42,464 nt of DNA. Origin: an uncultured Bacteroidales bacterium. GTDB taxonomy: Bacteria > Bacteroidota > Bacteroidia > Bacteroidales > Tenuifilaceae. Location: the NCBI GenBank assembly GCA_937926785.1, contig CALBBQ010000057.1, positions 1-42,464 of the forward strand, read 5' to 3'. Under the pieces are notes generated by a model. The model did no database searches. It saw nothing but the letters and a program-made list of their open reading frames with translations, and was not told the DNA's origin. Positions 17,071 through 26,014 of the stretch are shown here, piece after piece. Each line of letters starts with the position of its first letter. Position 1 is the stretch's first letter. The translations under genes were made by a program, and so were the position numbers.

Positions 17071-19569
17071 ATGACAGAGGGAGAGAGGATTATACAGATT
17101 AACATTGAGGAGGAGATGAAGTCATCGTACATTGATTATTCAATGTCGGTGATTGTCTCAAGAGCACTGCCCGATGTTCGCGATGGCCTGAAGCCTGTGC
17201 ACAGGAGGGTATTGTACGGAATGACTGAACTCGGCCTTAATGCAGGGAAACCCTTCAAAAAATCGGCCCGTATAGTAGGTGAAGTGTTGGGTAAATACCA
17301 TCCGCATGGCGATTCTTCGGTGTATGAGGCTATGGTCCGTATGGCACAGGATTGGGCCATGCGATATCCTTTGGTGGATGGGCAGGGCAACTTTGGCTCG
17401 GTAGATGGCGACAGCCCTGCTGCCATGCGTTACACCGAAGCCCGTTTAACCCGAATTGCTGAAGAGACCCTGGCGGATATCGATAAGAACACCGTGGACT
17501 TCAAGCCTAACTTTGACGATACCCTCGAAGAGCCGACAGTGCTTCCTACTAAAATTCCACTTCTTCTGGTTAATGGATCTTCGGGTATTGCTGTTGGTAT
17601 GGCAACCAACATGCCACCTCACAACCTGAACGAAGTGGTTGATGCTATATGCGCTACTGTAGATAACCCCAATATCACCGTTGATGAGCTACTTAAGTAT
17701 GTTAAAGGACCGGATTTCCCAACTGGTGGTATTATATATGGTTATCAAGGAGTTAAGGATGCCTACCAAACCGGAAAGGGTAGGGTAGTGATCCGTTCCC
17801 GAACCGAGATTGAACAAACCGAGTCCGGTCGTTCAAAAATTATAGTCACCGAGATCCCCTACATGGTTAATAAGGCCGAGATGATTAAAAAAATTGCTGA
17901 CCTTATTAATGAGAAAAAGATTGAAGGGATCAGCTATATCAACGATGAGTCCGATAGACAAGGAACTAGGGTTGTTATTATCCTTAAGAAAGAGGCGGTT
18001 GCAAATGTTGTACTAAACAACTTGTTTAAGCATACGCAGCTCCAATCAACCTTTGCGATCAATAATATTGCTCTGGTCGATGGTCGCCCAAAACAGCTAA
18101 ATCTTAAGGATTTAATTGTCCAGTTCATCAAACATCGTCACAACATTGTGCTACGGCGCACCCGCTATGAGCTAGACGAGGCTCAAAAGCGAGCCCATAT
18201 CCTAGAAGGACTGCTGATTGCCATCGATCATATCGACGAGGTGATCAACCTGATTCGTGCTGCCGCTTCGCCAAACGAAGCTAAAGAGAAGTTAATGGAA
18301 CGTTTTGGCTTAAGCGATATTCAGGCTCAGGCGATAATTGATATGCGCCTCAGGAACCTGACCGGTCTGGAACGCGATAAGGTAAAGCAGGAGTACGAGG
18401 ATCTGTTAAAGCAAATTGCTTTCCTCAAGCAGGTTTTGGAAGATGAGGCACTTCAGCGTAAGATCATCAAGGATGAACTGATTGAGGTGAAAGAAAAGTA
18501 CGGAGATGCCCGCAAGACTGAGATTATTCCCGATGCCGAAGAGTTTAACCCGGAAGACTTCTATGCCGACGAGGAAGTGGTAATTACCATTTCACGTTTA
18601 GGATATATCAAACGCACGCCTTTATATGAGTACAAGCTTCAGTCACGTGGTGGTGTAGGGTCAAAGGGGAGTACAACCCGCGACGAAGATTTCATTGAAC
18701 ACATTTACGTGGCCTCCATGCATAACACCATGCTGTTTTTCACCGAAAAAGGCAAGTGTTACTGGTTAAAGGTTTACGAAATCCCTGAAGGAAATAAGGC
18801 CTCAAAGGGGCGCGCCATTCAAAATCTTATTAACATCGAAAACGATGATACCGTTAGGGCTTACATCAACGTAAAAACCCTAACAGATCCGTCATACATA
18901 CAAAACAACTTCATCGTCCTCTGTACCAAGAATGGTATAATCAAAAAAACCGCCCTTGAAGCATACAGCCGTCCTCGGCAGAGTGGGGTGATGGCTATCA
19001 CTGTAAAAGATGGCGATCAGCTAATAGAGGCCTGCCTTACCAACGGAAACAACCAGATAATACTAGCCGGTAGGGAAGGGAAAGCAATTCGTTTCCCCGA
19101 AAAGTCTGTCCGCCCTATAGGAAGAACGGGTAGCGGAGTGCGCGGAATGAATCTGGCTCAGGGCGATGAAGTGATTGGCATGGTTTGTGTTGAAGAAAAA
19201 GATAATAAGGATATACTGGTAGTTTCGGAAAACGGATATGGGAAACGATCGAAACTTGAAGATTACCGGATTACCAACCGAGGGGGTAAAGGTGTAAAAA
19301 CCATTACCATTACCCCAAAAACCGGCAAGCTCATCAGTATTAAAGCGGTTGACGATAACAACGACCTCATGATCATAACCCGAAGCGGATTAACAATCAG
19401 GTTGAGCGTTAAGGAGTTGAGAGTGATTGGAAGGACAGCACAGGGCGTAAAGCTGATTAACCTGAAGAAAAACGATGCCATTGCAGCCATTGCTAACGTA
19501 GCTGCTGCCGATGAAGACGAAGAGAACCAACATGTTCCAAATAACGACGAAACAATAACTAATGAGTAA
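17071..19569 (+). CDS. gyrA: DNA gyrase subunit A
   Basis: This is the DNA-cleaving subunit of gyrase. The 832-aa protein has catalytic Tyr121 ([10 protein letters not shown]), the quinolone region [10 protein letters not shown] with Ser82 and Glu86 (the residues also found in quinolone-susceptible Bacteroides), and a C-terminal beta-pinwheel. The GyrA-box-like NRGGKG (736-741) marks it as GyrA rather than ParC. The tail is acidic (DEDEENQ ... DETITNE). I chose the ATG at 17071, not the in-frame TTG at 17026 that lies inside the predicted promoter. A secreted TPR protein follows 21 bp later. Confidence 0.96.
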   Translation: MTEGERIIQINIEEEMKSSYIDYSMSVIVSRALPDVRDGLKPVHRRVLYGMTELGLNAGKPFKKSARIVGEVLGKYHPHGDSSVYEAMVRMAQDWAMRYPLVDGQGNFGSVDGDSPAAMRYTEARLTRIAEETLADIDKNTVDFKPNFDDTLEEPTVLPTKIPLLLVNGSSGIAVGMATNMPPHNLNEVVDAICATVDNPNITVDELLKYVKGPDFPTGGIIYGYQGVKDAYQTGKGRVVIRSRTEIEQTESGRSKIIVTEIPYMVNKAEMIKKIADLINEKKIEGISYINDESDRQGTRVVIILKKEAVANVVLNNLFKHTQLQSTFAINNIALVDGRPKQLNLKDLIVQFIKHRHNIVLRRTRYELDEAQKRAHILEGLLIAIDHIDEVINLIRAAASPNEAKEKLMERFGLSDIQAQAIIDMRLRNLTGLERDKVKQEYEDLLKQIAFLKQVLEDEALQRKIIKDELIEVKEKYGDARKTEIIPDAEEFNPEDFYADEEVVITISRLGYIKRTPLYEYKLQSRGGVGSKGSTTRDEDFIEHIYVASMHNTMLFFTEKGKCYWLKVYEIPEGNKASKGRAIQNLINIENDDTVRAYINVKTLTDPSYIQNNFIVLCTKNGIIKKTALEAYSRPRQSGVMAITVKDGDQLIEACLTNGNNQIILAGREGKAIRFPEKSVRPIGRTGSGVRGMNLAQGDEVIGMVCVEEKDNKDILVVSENGYGKRSKLEDYRITNRGGKGVKTITITPKTGKLISIKAVDDNNDLMIITRSGLTIRLSVKELRVIGRTAQGVKLINLKKNDAIAAIANVAAADEDEENQHVPNNDETITNE

Positions 19570-19590
19570 CTTAATTTAACTATTCAATCT

Positions 19591-20898
19591 ATGAAACGAT
19601 TAACACTACTATTTTCTTTTCTGCTTTCAGCAGCTATGCTGTTGGCTCAAACCAGCAAGGAGATCAACTTTACTCAGTACTCCAAGAAGGTAGAGAAAAG
19701 CAATGCCGAAATACAGGATCCAAAGAAAAACGTTAAGGATGCTGTTTGGCTTTCGCGTGCCGAGCTCATGATGGATTTGTTTGACGCCCAGCTTCTCAGA
19801 GCTTACGTAGGGATGGACCCCAACACATTCATGCTGGTTGTTGGCAAGCCAATTCAGCGTGAGCAAGTTGAGGTAGATGGTGTTACACTGGAAAAGTTTT
19901 CCATGGAGCGAGTGAACTTCTACTTTAATAATAATCAGCTGGAGCGTTGGGAAGTAACAAATCCTGTAGTTGAAAAGCCTTTGGATCTCGCTTTCGAAAG
20001 CCTTAAAAAGGTTATGGAGATTGATGTTAATGGAAAGCGTGTCAAGAAGCTTCAGGAAAACTTCAATAAGCTGAAAAGCTTATACGTAAACGAAGGTTCT
20101 AACGCCTACAGCTCGAAGGATTACAAGGGTTCATTTGAATGCTTCAAGAAAGTGATAGAAATTGGACAACTACCATTTCTTAACCATAAAGATACAGTAA
20201 TTTACTACTATACGGGTCTTTCTGCCCAGCTTGCTGGACTTGTAGAAGAAAGCCTACCATACTACCAAAAGGCAATTGATTTGGGATTCACATCGGAGGG
20301 AGCCGCATACTATAACATTTACGATGCATACAAAAACTTAGGCAAGGTAGATGAAGGTGCAAAGTACCTGGAAGAAGGATTCATCAAGTTCCCCAAGAAT
20401 TCTAACATTCTATTCTCGCTGATCAGCTACTACATCGATAAGCAGGAAGATCCTTCAAAGATCCTTGTTTACATTGATAAGGCCATTGAAACCGAACCCA
20501 ACAACGCAACCCTGTACTTTGCAAAAGGCACCCTATACGATAGGCTTGGCGATGTGGAGAATGCACTTGCTACCTACATGAAAGCTACTGAACTCGACCC
20601 CAAATTCTTTGATGCATACTACAATATCGGTGCCCTTTACTTTAATCAGGGTGTAAAGATTAACGAAGAGGCCAACAAGGTTCCTGCCCGTGAGCTCGAT
20701 AAGTACGATGCATTAATGGCAAAGGCTAACCTGGAGTTCAAAAAGGCTATTCCTTACATGGAAAAAGCTTTTGAGGTAAATCCAAAAAGCCGTGAAGCTC
20801 TTGAAGCGTTAAAAAATCTGTATTTCAGGTTTAGAAACGAAAACGAAGAGTATAATAGGAAATTCGAAGAGTGCAAAGAAAAGCTCAGTAATATGTAG
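19591..20898 (+). CDS. Secreted tetratricopeptide-repeat protein
   Basis: The 435-aa protein has a Sec signal peptide (about residues 1-19, ending LLAQ). TPR units span from about residue 160 to the end, for example SFECFKKVIEIG, ESLPYYQKAIDLG, GDVENALATYMKATELDPKF and KKAIPYMEKAFEVNPKSREAL. It should work in the periplasm or at the outer membrane as a protein-protein interaction scaffold; no catalytic domain is visible. It starts 21 bp after gyrA and ends at a terminator, so it is probably in the gyrA transcript even though the functions seem unrelated. Confidence 0.8.
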   Translation: MKRLTLLFSFLLSAAMLLAQTSKEINFTQYSKKVEKSNAEIQDPKKNVKDAVWLSRAELMMDLFDAQLLRAYVGMDPNTFMLVVGKPIQREQVEVDGVTLEKFSMERVNFYFNNNQLERWEVTNPVVEKPLDLAFESLKKVMEIDVNGKRVKKLQENFNKLKSLYVNEGSNAYSSKDYKGSFECFKKVIEIGQLPFLNHKDTVIYYYTGLSAQLAGLVEESLPYYQKAIDLGFTSEGAAYYNIYDAYKNLGKVDEGAKYLEEGFIKFPKNSNILFSLISYYIDKQEDPSKILVYIDKAIETEPNNATLYFAKGTLYDRLGDVENALATYMKATELDPKFFDAYYNIGALYFNQGVKINEEANKVPARELDKYDALMAKANLEFKKAIPYMEKAFEVNPKSREALEALKNLYFRFRNENEEYNRKFEECKEKLSNM

Positions 20899-20903
20899 TA
20901 AAT

Positions 20904-20927
20904 AAAAGCCCCAGAAGTGGGGCTTTT
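20904..20927 (+). terminator. Intrinsic terminator of the gyrA-TPR unit
   Basis: AAAAGCCCC (20904-20912) pairs with GGGGCTTTT (20919-20927) around a 6-nt loop, 5 bp after the TPR gene stop. The A-run also allows termination in the other direction. Confidence 0.85.
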
Positions 20928-20977
20928 GTTACCAGTATTATATTTAACATAATATTAATTATATGACAACTGTTTTG

Positions 20978-21445
20978 TCATTTAATGGCATCGGGAGTCC
21001 AGTTCTTTAGGAACCCAGTGACCTTTTTGAGGTCGTAACCATCGCCAGATTCCAGCAATCCGCTATCCTGTGTATGAATTCGCTGGCCATTCCCGTTTAG
21101 AATAACCAGCACCGGAAAGCCAAATCTTTGGGGCTTATCAAGCTTATTCAGGATTTCAAGATTCTTATTTTCCTTGCTGTAGTTGATTTTAACCACAACG
21201 TAGCTCTTATCAATCACAGCGGCCACCGATGAATCGGTTGTAAACAGCTGGTGCAGCTTAACGCACCAGGGGCACCAGTTCCCACCGATTTGGACAAGCA
21301 CATGCTTTCCTTGCCGATTTGCCTCAGCAACAGCCTTTTCAAGGTCTTGAGCCGCATTTGCATTTGGGTTGTAGATGTTCACCTGAGCTACAGATACTAG
21401 CATTCCCGCGAAGTACAATATTAAAAATACAGATAGCTTCTTCAT
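20978..21445 (-). CDS. Periplasmic thioredoxin-fold protein (WCPWC active site)
   Basis: The 155-aa protein has a signal peptide (about residues 1-20, ending VSVAQ), then a thioredoxin-like domain with the redox pair Cys58/Cys61 in NWCPWC and a cis-proline strand (GFPVLVIL). It resembles the thiol-disulfide proteins with a WCxWC motif (thioredoxin_7/DsbD-C type). The role is probably reduction or isomerisation of disulfides in the periplasm; the electron donor is unknown. It is transcribed alone, convergent to the gyrA-TPR unit. Confidence 0.82.
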   Translation of the reverse strand: MKKLSVFLILYFAGMLVSVAQVNIYNPNANAAQDLEKAVAEANRQGKHVLVQIGGNWCPWCVKLHQLFTTDSSVAAVIDKSYVVVKINYSKENKNLEILNKLDKPQRFGFPVLVILNGNGQRIHTQDSGLLESGDGYDLKKVTGFLKNWTPDAIK

Positions 21446-21659
21446 AGATTTCGCTTTTTTAGTGTTGTTGGCTGCTAAGGTATAAACTATTTAAGCAATT
21501 AGGCTACTTACCAGTAAATAGATTCGAAAACTCATCCAGCTTAGCTGTTAAATTATTGTTTTTCTGATATTTAATAATTTGATAAAAAAAATTCTTCTGT
21601 AGCCCTTGCATTTTGGTTTTTTGAAGTATTATTGCGGAAAATTTCTATCGTTTGGTTTT

Positions 21660-21989
21660 ATGAGTAAGAAAAGAGTAGCAATTAGCTTGAGCAATTTAAC
21701 CCCGGAACTTTTGGCACTCTTTAAACAAAAGTATCCTCACGGGTACCAGAACTCTGTTTTTAAGGTCGAAAAACCTAATGGCGATTTTTTTCACGCGGTT
21801 ACCCTTGAAACGGAGGATGCCAGCTACCTGGTAAAAGTGCCTGTAAAGATTGATACAAAAATCAAGGATGAGGATGAGGAAAAGGATTTCTTCGGTAGCC
21901 TTGCCGACGATACGATAGGTACAGAAGAGGATGAGTTCCCCGATGATATTAGCGATGAGGAGCCAGCCGAGGAAATTGCCGATGAGTAA
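21660..21989 (+). CDS. Small conserved-looking protein with acidic C-terminal tail
   Basis: I do not recognise a named family. The 109-aa protein has a basic folded-looking N-terminal part (about residues 1-66, MSKKRVAISLSNLTPELLAL ... KVPVKID) and a strongly acidic tail (about 67-109, rich in D and E). The ATG at 21660 gives the plausible start MSKKRVAIS; the frame is open further upstream only from a TTG. The layout, a basic head and acidic tail, is seen in nucleic-acid-associated or chaperone-like small proteins, but that is not evidence of function. It is convergent with the duplicated beta-rich gene. Confidence 0.65.
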   Translation: MSKKRVAISLSNLTPELLALFKQKYPHGYQNSVFKVEKPNGDFFHAVTLETEDASYLVKVPVKIDTKIKDEDEEKDFFGSLADDTIGTEEDEFPDDISDEEPAEEIADE

Positions 21990-22017
21990 AAAACAGCCTG
22001 AACCATTTACAAAAACT

Positions 22018-22899
22018 TCAGGGGACGACTTCCAGCAGGGGTCGTCCCTTTCGGTATCCAATCACCCTGCAGGTAATCACACTGCCGGTTTTGATGCTCG
22101 AATCGGTAATCTTTACACCGCACTTCAACCCGTAATGGTCGTAAACAACAGCAATCTTATCACCTTCTTCTGACAAATGATCCGAATACTCAAAGCCTGA
22201 AACGGAGAACGTATATTTTTCTCCAAGCTGGTAAAGCGGGTGCATCGGGTCAATTTTAAGCATTCCATCTGCATTAAAGCCTCTGAATACTGCCTGAACT
22301 GGCTCTCCAGTGGCTAATTCGTAATGTTTGTAGTGCTTAGCCTTTAGTATGGCCTTGCACCCTGCTTGCGTTTCCAGCAGGTAGTACTCCTCATCCTGAA
22401 ACATGTAGGTTGATTTTAGAAATACTTGAAGAATCTGTCCCTCTGTGTAATGCTCCGGGCAACCAACCCACGGTTTTGGCGAAAGAAGAACGGGAATTCC
22501 TTTTTTTACATTTATGACCTTTAGCCTAATGCTTGCAGACTGGACAGCCTCGCTTTCGGGAACAATTACGCTCACCTCATTGCCAAACACATCCTCAACG
22601 TCAACCAGTGACGTATTACTAAACGGAGAGACCCGAATCCTTTTTACCGGAAAGCGATAGTACATCCCGGTTTTGTAGATTGGGTGCTCAGGCTCAAGGA
22701 ATACTTGGCCTGTACAGTTTATTTTATCTACCCGGCAACGAATTGTAGCCCCTTCTCCCAGGTCGTACTTAACATAATATTGAGCTTGCATTAACAATTT
22801 TTTCCCCGACTCATGGCTCAATAGGTAATGCAGCCCTTTTTGAGGAATGTCTATAGCCTTAACAATTGTAAAATAGTACCACTCACCTTCCTTAAACAT
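22018..22899 (-). CDS. Internally duplicated beta-rich protein, OB-fold-like (S1-like) repeats
   Basis: I do not recognise a named family. The 293-aa protein is built from two matching halves (about residues 1-145 and 146-293). In each half an EG..Y/V start leads to a segment QYYVKYDLGEGATIRCRV (half 1) or KHYKHYELATGEPVQAVF (half 2), then EPEHPIYKTGMYYRF or DPMHPLYQLGEKYTF, then a closing VDVEDVFGNEVSVIV or IAVVYDHYGLKCGVK region. The predicted fold is short beta strands with G/D turns, compatible with OB/S1-type nucleic-acid binding; that is an inference. There is no signal peptide. The ATG at 22899 is preferred to an upstream TTG. It lies 104 bp downstream of selD on the same strand. Confidence 0.6.
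   Translation of the reverse strand: MFKEGEWYYFTIVKAIDIPQKGLHYLLSHESGKKLLMQAQYYVKYDLGEGATIRCRVDKINCTGQVFLEPEHPIYKTGMYYRFPVKRIRVSPFSNTSLVDVEDVFGNEVSVIVPESEAVQSASIRLKVINVKKGIPVLLSPKPWVGCPEHYTEGQILQVFLKSTYMFQDEEYYLLETQAGCKAILKAKHYKHYELATGEPVQAVFRGFNADGMLKIDPMHPLYQLGEKYTFSVSGFEYSDHLSEEGDKIAVVYDHYGLKCGVKITDSSIKTGSVITCRVIGYRKGRPLLEVVP
22022..22051 (+). terminator. Terminator-like hairpin inside the end of the opposite gene
   Basis: GGGACGAC (22022-22029) pairs with GTCGTCCC (22041-22048), followed by TTT. It lies 32 bp after the stop of the plus-strand small acidic gene and inside the last codons of the minus-strand gene, so the coding sequence also serves as the opposite transcript's hairpin. Confidence 0.5.
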
Positions 22900-23003
22900 A
22901 TTGATTAAAAGCAATTTAAGGATATTATTGAATTCAAAACATCAGATATCAAAGGTAAACCCTAAAATTGCAACAAGAAATATAGTTATGAGTTCCTAAG
23001 CAA

Positions 23004-24041
23004 TTATTGTACAATGATTTTATTACCTGGCAGAACCTCTCCTACCACGGAAGCATAGGTTAGTCCCGCGGCCTTCAGTAAGGTTAGGCACTCCTCCACC
23101 CTCTCGGGTTTTACGCCCATTAGCACCCCCCCTGAGGTTTGCGCATCGCACATCAGCATTTTACGGTTGTAATCAACGTTAGGATCGACAAGTAGATGGT
23201 TGCTGACAAATTCAAGGTTTCGGAAAGCAGCACCCGGAATGCAACCCTCATCGGCAACTTGGTATGCTACTGGTAAAATGGGAATGGCATCAGATTTCAA
23301 CTTTATGCCTACATTACTGGCTTTAGCCATTTTAAGAGCGTGTCCCAATAATCCAAAACCTGTGATATCGGTAGCCCCACGTACACCAACTTGCTGCATT
23401 ACTTGTGCTGCAGTATCGTTTAGGTGTTTCATCCAGAAAAGGGTCTCATGATAGGCAGAATCGGGAACTAACCCAAGGCGCTTGGCGGCTACAATTATTC
23501 CGGTGCCTAAGGGTTTGGTAAGTATGAGGTGGTCGCCTGGCCTAAGGCCGGCATTGGTTATTACACTGTCGGGATTGACTCTGCCAACTACCGCCAGTCC
23601 AAACTTTGGAGGAAAATCGTCGATGGTGTGCCCTCCGATTATAACGGTGTTTGCCTTTTGGGCCACGCTGGCTGCACCTTCGAGTATTTGACGGTAAACA
23701 TCGATTGGTATTTTTGAGGAAGGAAACATGGCTATATTTAAAGCCAGGAAGGGTTCGCCCCCCATGGCATAAACATCGCTTAGCGAATTGGTTGCTGCTA
23801 TTTGTCCAAATTCAAACGGATCGCTACATATGGGAGGAAAAAAATCGGTTGTGAGTATAAGCGCCAGTTCATCGTTTAACTTATACACCCCCGCATCATC
23901 GTGGGTGTCAACATCAACTAATATATTTGGATCGTTGATTTTGGGCAAGTTAATAAGTATGGATTCAAGGACGGCAGCTGGTATTTTAGCCGAACACCCC
24001 CCATACTCTACCGTGGATAACAAGTCGAATTCCTGATTCAT
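23004..24041 (-). CDS. selD: Selenide, water dikinase (selenophosphate synthase), Cys form
   Basis: The enzyme makes selenophosphate, the activated selenium donor, from selenide and ATP. The 345-aa protein has the active-site segment YGGCSAK with Cys16 and Lys19 (matching Cys17 and Lys20 of E. coli), so it does not itself need selenocysteine. The ATP-binding motifs DDAGVY, LTTDFFPP, ATNSLSDVYAMGG and GGHTIDD follow, with TDITGFGLLGHALKMA in the C-terminal half. Its ATG overlaps the DUF3343 stop (ATGA), so it is translationally coupled. No SelA, SelB, tRNA-Sec or ybbB lies in the window, so the use of the selenophosphate is not shown here. Confidence 0.95.
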   Translation of the reverse strand: MNQEFDLLSTVEYGGCSAKIPAAVLESILINLPKINDPNILVDVDTHDDAGVYKLNDELALILTTDFFPPICSDPFEFGQIAATNSLSDVYAMGGEPFLALNIAMFPSSKIPIDVYRQILEGAASVAQKANTVIIGGHTIDDFPPKFGLAVVGRVNPDSVITNAGLRPGDHLILTKPLGTGIIVAAKRLGLVPDSAYHETLFWMKHLNDTAAQVMQQVGVRGATDITGFGLLGHALKMAKASNVGIKLKSDAIPILPVAYQVADEGCIPGAAFRNLEFVSNHLLVDPNVDYNRKMLMCDAQTSGGVLMGVKPERVEECLTLLKAAGLTYASVVGEVLPGNKIIVQ

Positions 24042-24271
24042 GATTTAACTTTTACTATGTTAAAATAAATTTCATTCAATTGTAAATCATGCTCTAACAA
24101 AGCTAAATCTGAACAATTGATTTCAATGCACATCCCACACTCCGAGCTGTAATCTTTGGGTACCGGAATAATCTGGTAGTAAACCCCTCTGGAAACAATC
24201 AGACGTTCGGTTTGCATAACCCGGTGAATGCTCTGAAAAAGCAGTAAACACTTATCTTTGCTTTGAGTCAT
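24038..24271 (-). CDS. DUF3343 putative Se/S carrier-like protein
   Basis: The 77-aa protein resembles DUF3343 (PF11823, now described as a putative Se/S carrier). Core residues are QSIHRVMQTERLI, the VPVPKDYSSECGMC-like segment IPVPKDYSSECGMCIEI with Cys pair CxxC, and a hydrophobic end. I chose the ATG at 24271; a GTG at 24283 is also in frame. It overlaps the cysteine desulfurase gene by about 20 bp and the selD start by 4 bp. Such proteins occur next to selD and YedF in selenium-metabolism clusters; a role in handing over selenium or sulfur is inferred from that context. Confidence 0.72.
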   Translation of the reverse strand: MTQSKDKCLLLFQSIHRVMQTERLIVSRGVYYQIIPVPKDYSSECGMCIEINCSDLALLEHDLQLNEIYFNIVKVKS

Positions 24272-25385
24272 GATCCAGCTCACTTAGTGCCTGGTAAAGG
24301 TAGGCTAAATCGTTTGAACTATGGAAATTAGATAATGAAAATCTTACGCTTCCGGCTGGGAAGGTTCCTAGCGTTTTGTGGGCAAGGGGTGCGCAGTGGA
24401 GTCCGCTCCGGGTTTCAATGGAATATCGCTTAAAAAGCAAGTTAGATAATTCGGAAGGTGAATAGCGGCTTGATGTAACAGAAAACAGTGGGGCTTGATT
24501 TGTAGAGTTACCGGCGCTGACTAGCCGGAATGAATTCAGGGACCCTATTCGATTTAGTAATTCTTTAAAATCATCAAAAGAGAAGCCGGGGTTAACCTTA
24601 GCAGAGAGCGCTCCATAAAGTCCATAAATTCCAAGGACATTAGGCGTGCCGGCTTCAAACCTATCGGGTAAATGTTCTGGCATCAAATGGCTATCGGAAC
24701 GCGAACCCGTTCCGCCATGAACCAGAGGGCTAACAAGTTCGGGGTTCCGAATGAAGAGGCATCCTGTGCCGGTTGGCCCCATTAAACCCTTATGCCCAGT
24801 GAGGGCTAACATGTCTATATTGTTCTTGTCAACCTCAAGGGGAATGTGACCAGCCGACTGGCTTGCATCGACAAGCAAGGGAACATCGCCCAGCAGATCC
24901 TTTAACTCGGCAATTGGCTGTACAACTCCGTTAACATTGCTAACATGGTTTACAATGCACAGATCATAGGACTTTAAATCCAATAGCCTCATGCGGTCCA
25001 GGTCAATATAACCATCGATGCGATGTGGCAGGATGTAGTGCTGAACCCCATTAACGTTAAGCAGATGCATTAGCGGACGGGTAACGGCATTGTGCTCGAG
25101 CGGCGAGATAAGGATTCGCTTATTCCGGTAGGGAAACCCCTTAATGACAATGTTAAGGGCGTGAGTGGCATTTGAAGTAAAAATTACATGGTTTGTCAAA
25201 CCAGTACCAATAACCTGGGCAAGCAATACACGCGTGTTCTCCACCATTCTGGAAACGGTAATAACCCTGTCGTAAGCGCTGCGGCCATAGGTGCCTCCAT
25301 TATTTAAGTATTCATTAATGTACTTAGCCACCTCCGGTGGCTTTGGGTGACTGGTAGCGGAGTTATCGAAGTAGTAGTTGCCCAT
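24252..25385 (-). CDS. Cysteine desulfurase / selenocysteine lyase-type aminotransferase (CsdB-like)
   Basis: This PLP-dependent class-V aminotransferase probably releases sulfur or selenium from cysteine or selenocysteine for SelD. The 377-aa protein has the PLP lysine Lys199 in LTGHKGLMGPTGTG and the active-site Cys331 in RSGLHCAPLAH, the pattern of the TIGR01977-type desulfurases that accompany SelD. The start codon ATG (25385-25383) overlaps the YedF stop in TAATG. DUF3343 follows inside its own 3' end, so all four selenium genes are tightly packed. Confidence 0.88.
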   Translation of the reverse strand: MGNYYFDNSATSHPKPPEVAKYINEYLNNGGTYGRSAYDRVITVSRMVENTRVLLAQVIGTGLTNHVIFTSNATHALNIVIKGFPYRNKRILISPLEHNAVTRPLMHLLNVNGVQHYILPHRIDGYIDLDRMRLLDLKSYDLCIVNHVSNVNGVVQPIAELKDLLGDVPLLVDASQSAGHIPLEVDKNNIDMLALTGHKGLMGPTGTGCLFIRNPELVSPLVHGGTGSRSDSHLMPEHLPDRFEAGTPNVLGIYGLYGALSAKVNPGFSFDDFKELLNRIGSLNSFRLVSAGNSTNQAPLFSVTSSRYSPSELSNLLFKRYSIETRSGLHCAPLAHKTLGTFPAGSVRFSLSNFHSSNDLAYLYQALSELDHDSKQR

Positions 25386-26002
25386 TACGGTTTAACAATG
25401 AGAATACCCGAGCTTAACCGTTCAGCAATGTAGAGCATGTTTGATATGGTTCCAACCTCAAGATTATCTTTTAGGTTATAAAAATCGACGCAAGTACCGC
25501 ATAGTGTAATTTTAACCCCCATAGTATGGAGCTTTGCCAGGCTCAGGGCAGTATCAGTACCTTTTGCAGCAAGTGTGACAGCGCTATTGTAACAAAGTAT
25601 TTCCTGCGGCAGCTTATCGAGGCTGGGTAATGTGTTCAGGAAACCCTTCATCAGTATTTTCCCCAAATCCTCATTGCCACATCCCATCATGTTTGCAGTG
25701 AGCACTACAATGTAACTACCGAACTTGTTCGGAAAACTCACTTCGCAATACTCTTCAGCCTCTCTTTTTGGGGTAAATCCTTCACCGGTAGGACTTATTG
25801 TAAGGGTGTATATGCCATTTTCCTCCTTAAGGCTGAAAGGGATTGAGTTATCGGATAGAAAATGTGATACATTCTGGCATGAGGTAGCATTATCAATTAT
25901 AATTTCAATAATTTCGTCCTTAGTGGCCTCTTTCAGAGCCTTCTTAGTATTAATAAGGGGTTGTGGGCATAATAAACCCCGGCAATCTACAATTTTTGAC
26001 AT
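25385..26002 (-). CDS. yedF: YedF-type selenium-metabolism sulfurtransferase (SirA-like plus C-terminal DsrE-like domain)
   Basis: The 205-aa protein begins with a SirA/YedF domain (about residues 1-70, CRGLLCPQPLI with Cys3-like and Cys12 in a CPxP motif) and ends with a DsrE/F-like domain (about 95-205, VVLTANMMGCGNEDLG, GTCVDFYNLKDNLEVGTISNM). This fusion is the TIGR03527 selenium-metabolism YedF form found with SelD. It probably carries a persulfide or selenide. It is preceded 12 bp upstream by pyrD and followed without a gap by the desulfurase gene. Confidence 0.87.
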   Translation of the reverse strand: MSKIVDCRGLLCPQPLINTKKALKEATKDEIIEIIIDNATSCQNVSHFLSDNSIPFSLKEENGIYTLTISPTGEGFTPKREAEEYCEVSFPNKFGSYIVVLTANMMGCGNEDLGKILMKGFLNTLPSLDKLPQEILCYNSAVTLAAKGTDTALSLAKLHTMGVKITLCGTCVDFYNLKDNLEVGTISNMLYIAERLSSGILIVKP

Positions 26003-26014
26003 ATTAGTTTAGTT

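Noticed and set aside
24269..24283. GTG start for the DUF3343 gene
   Set aside because: The ATG at 24271 gives a natural start with less overlap; the GTG is kept only as an alternative.
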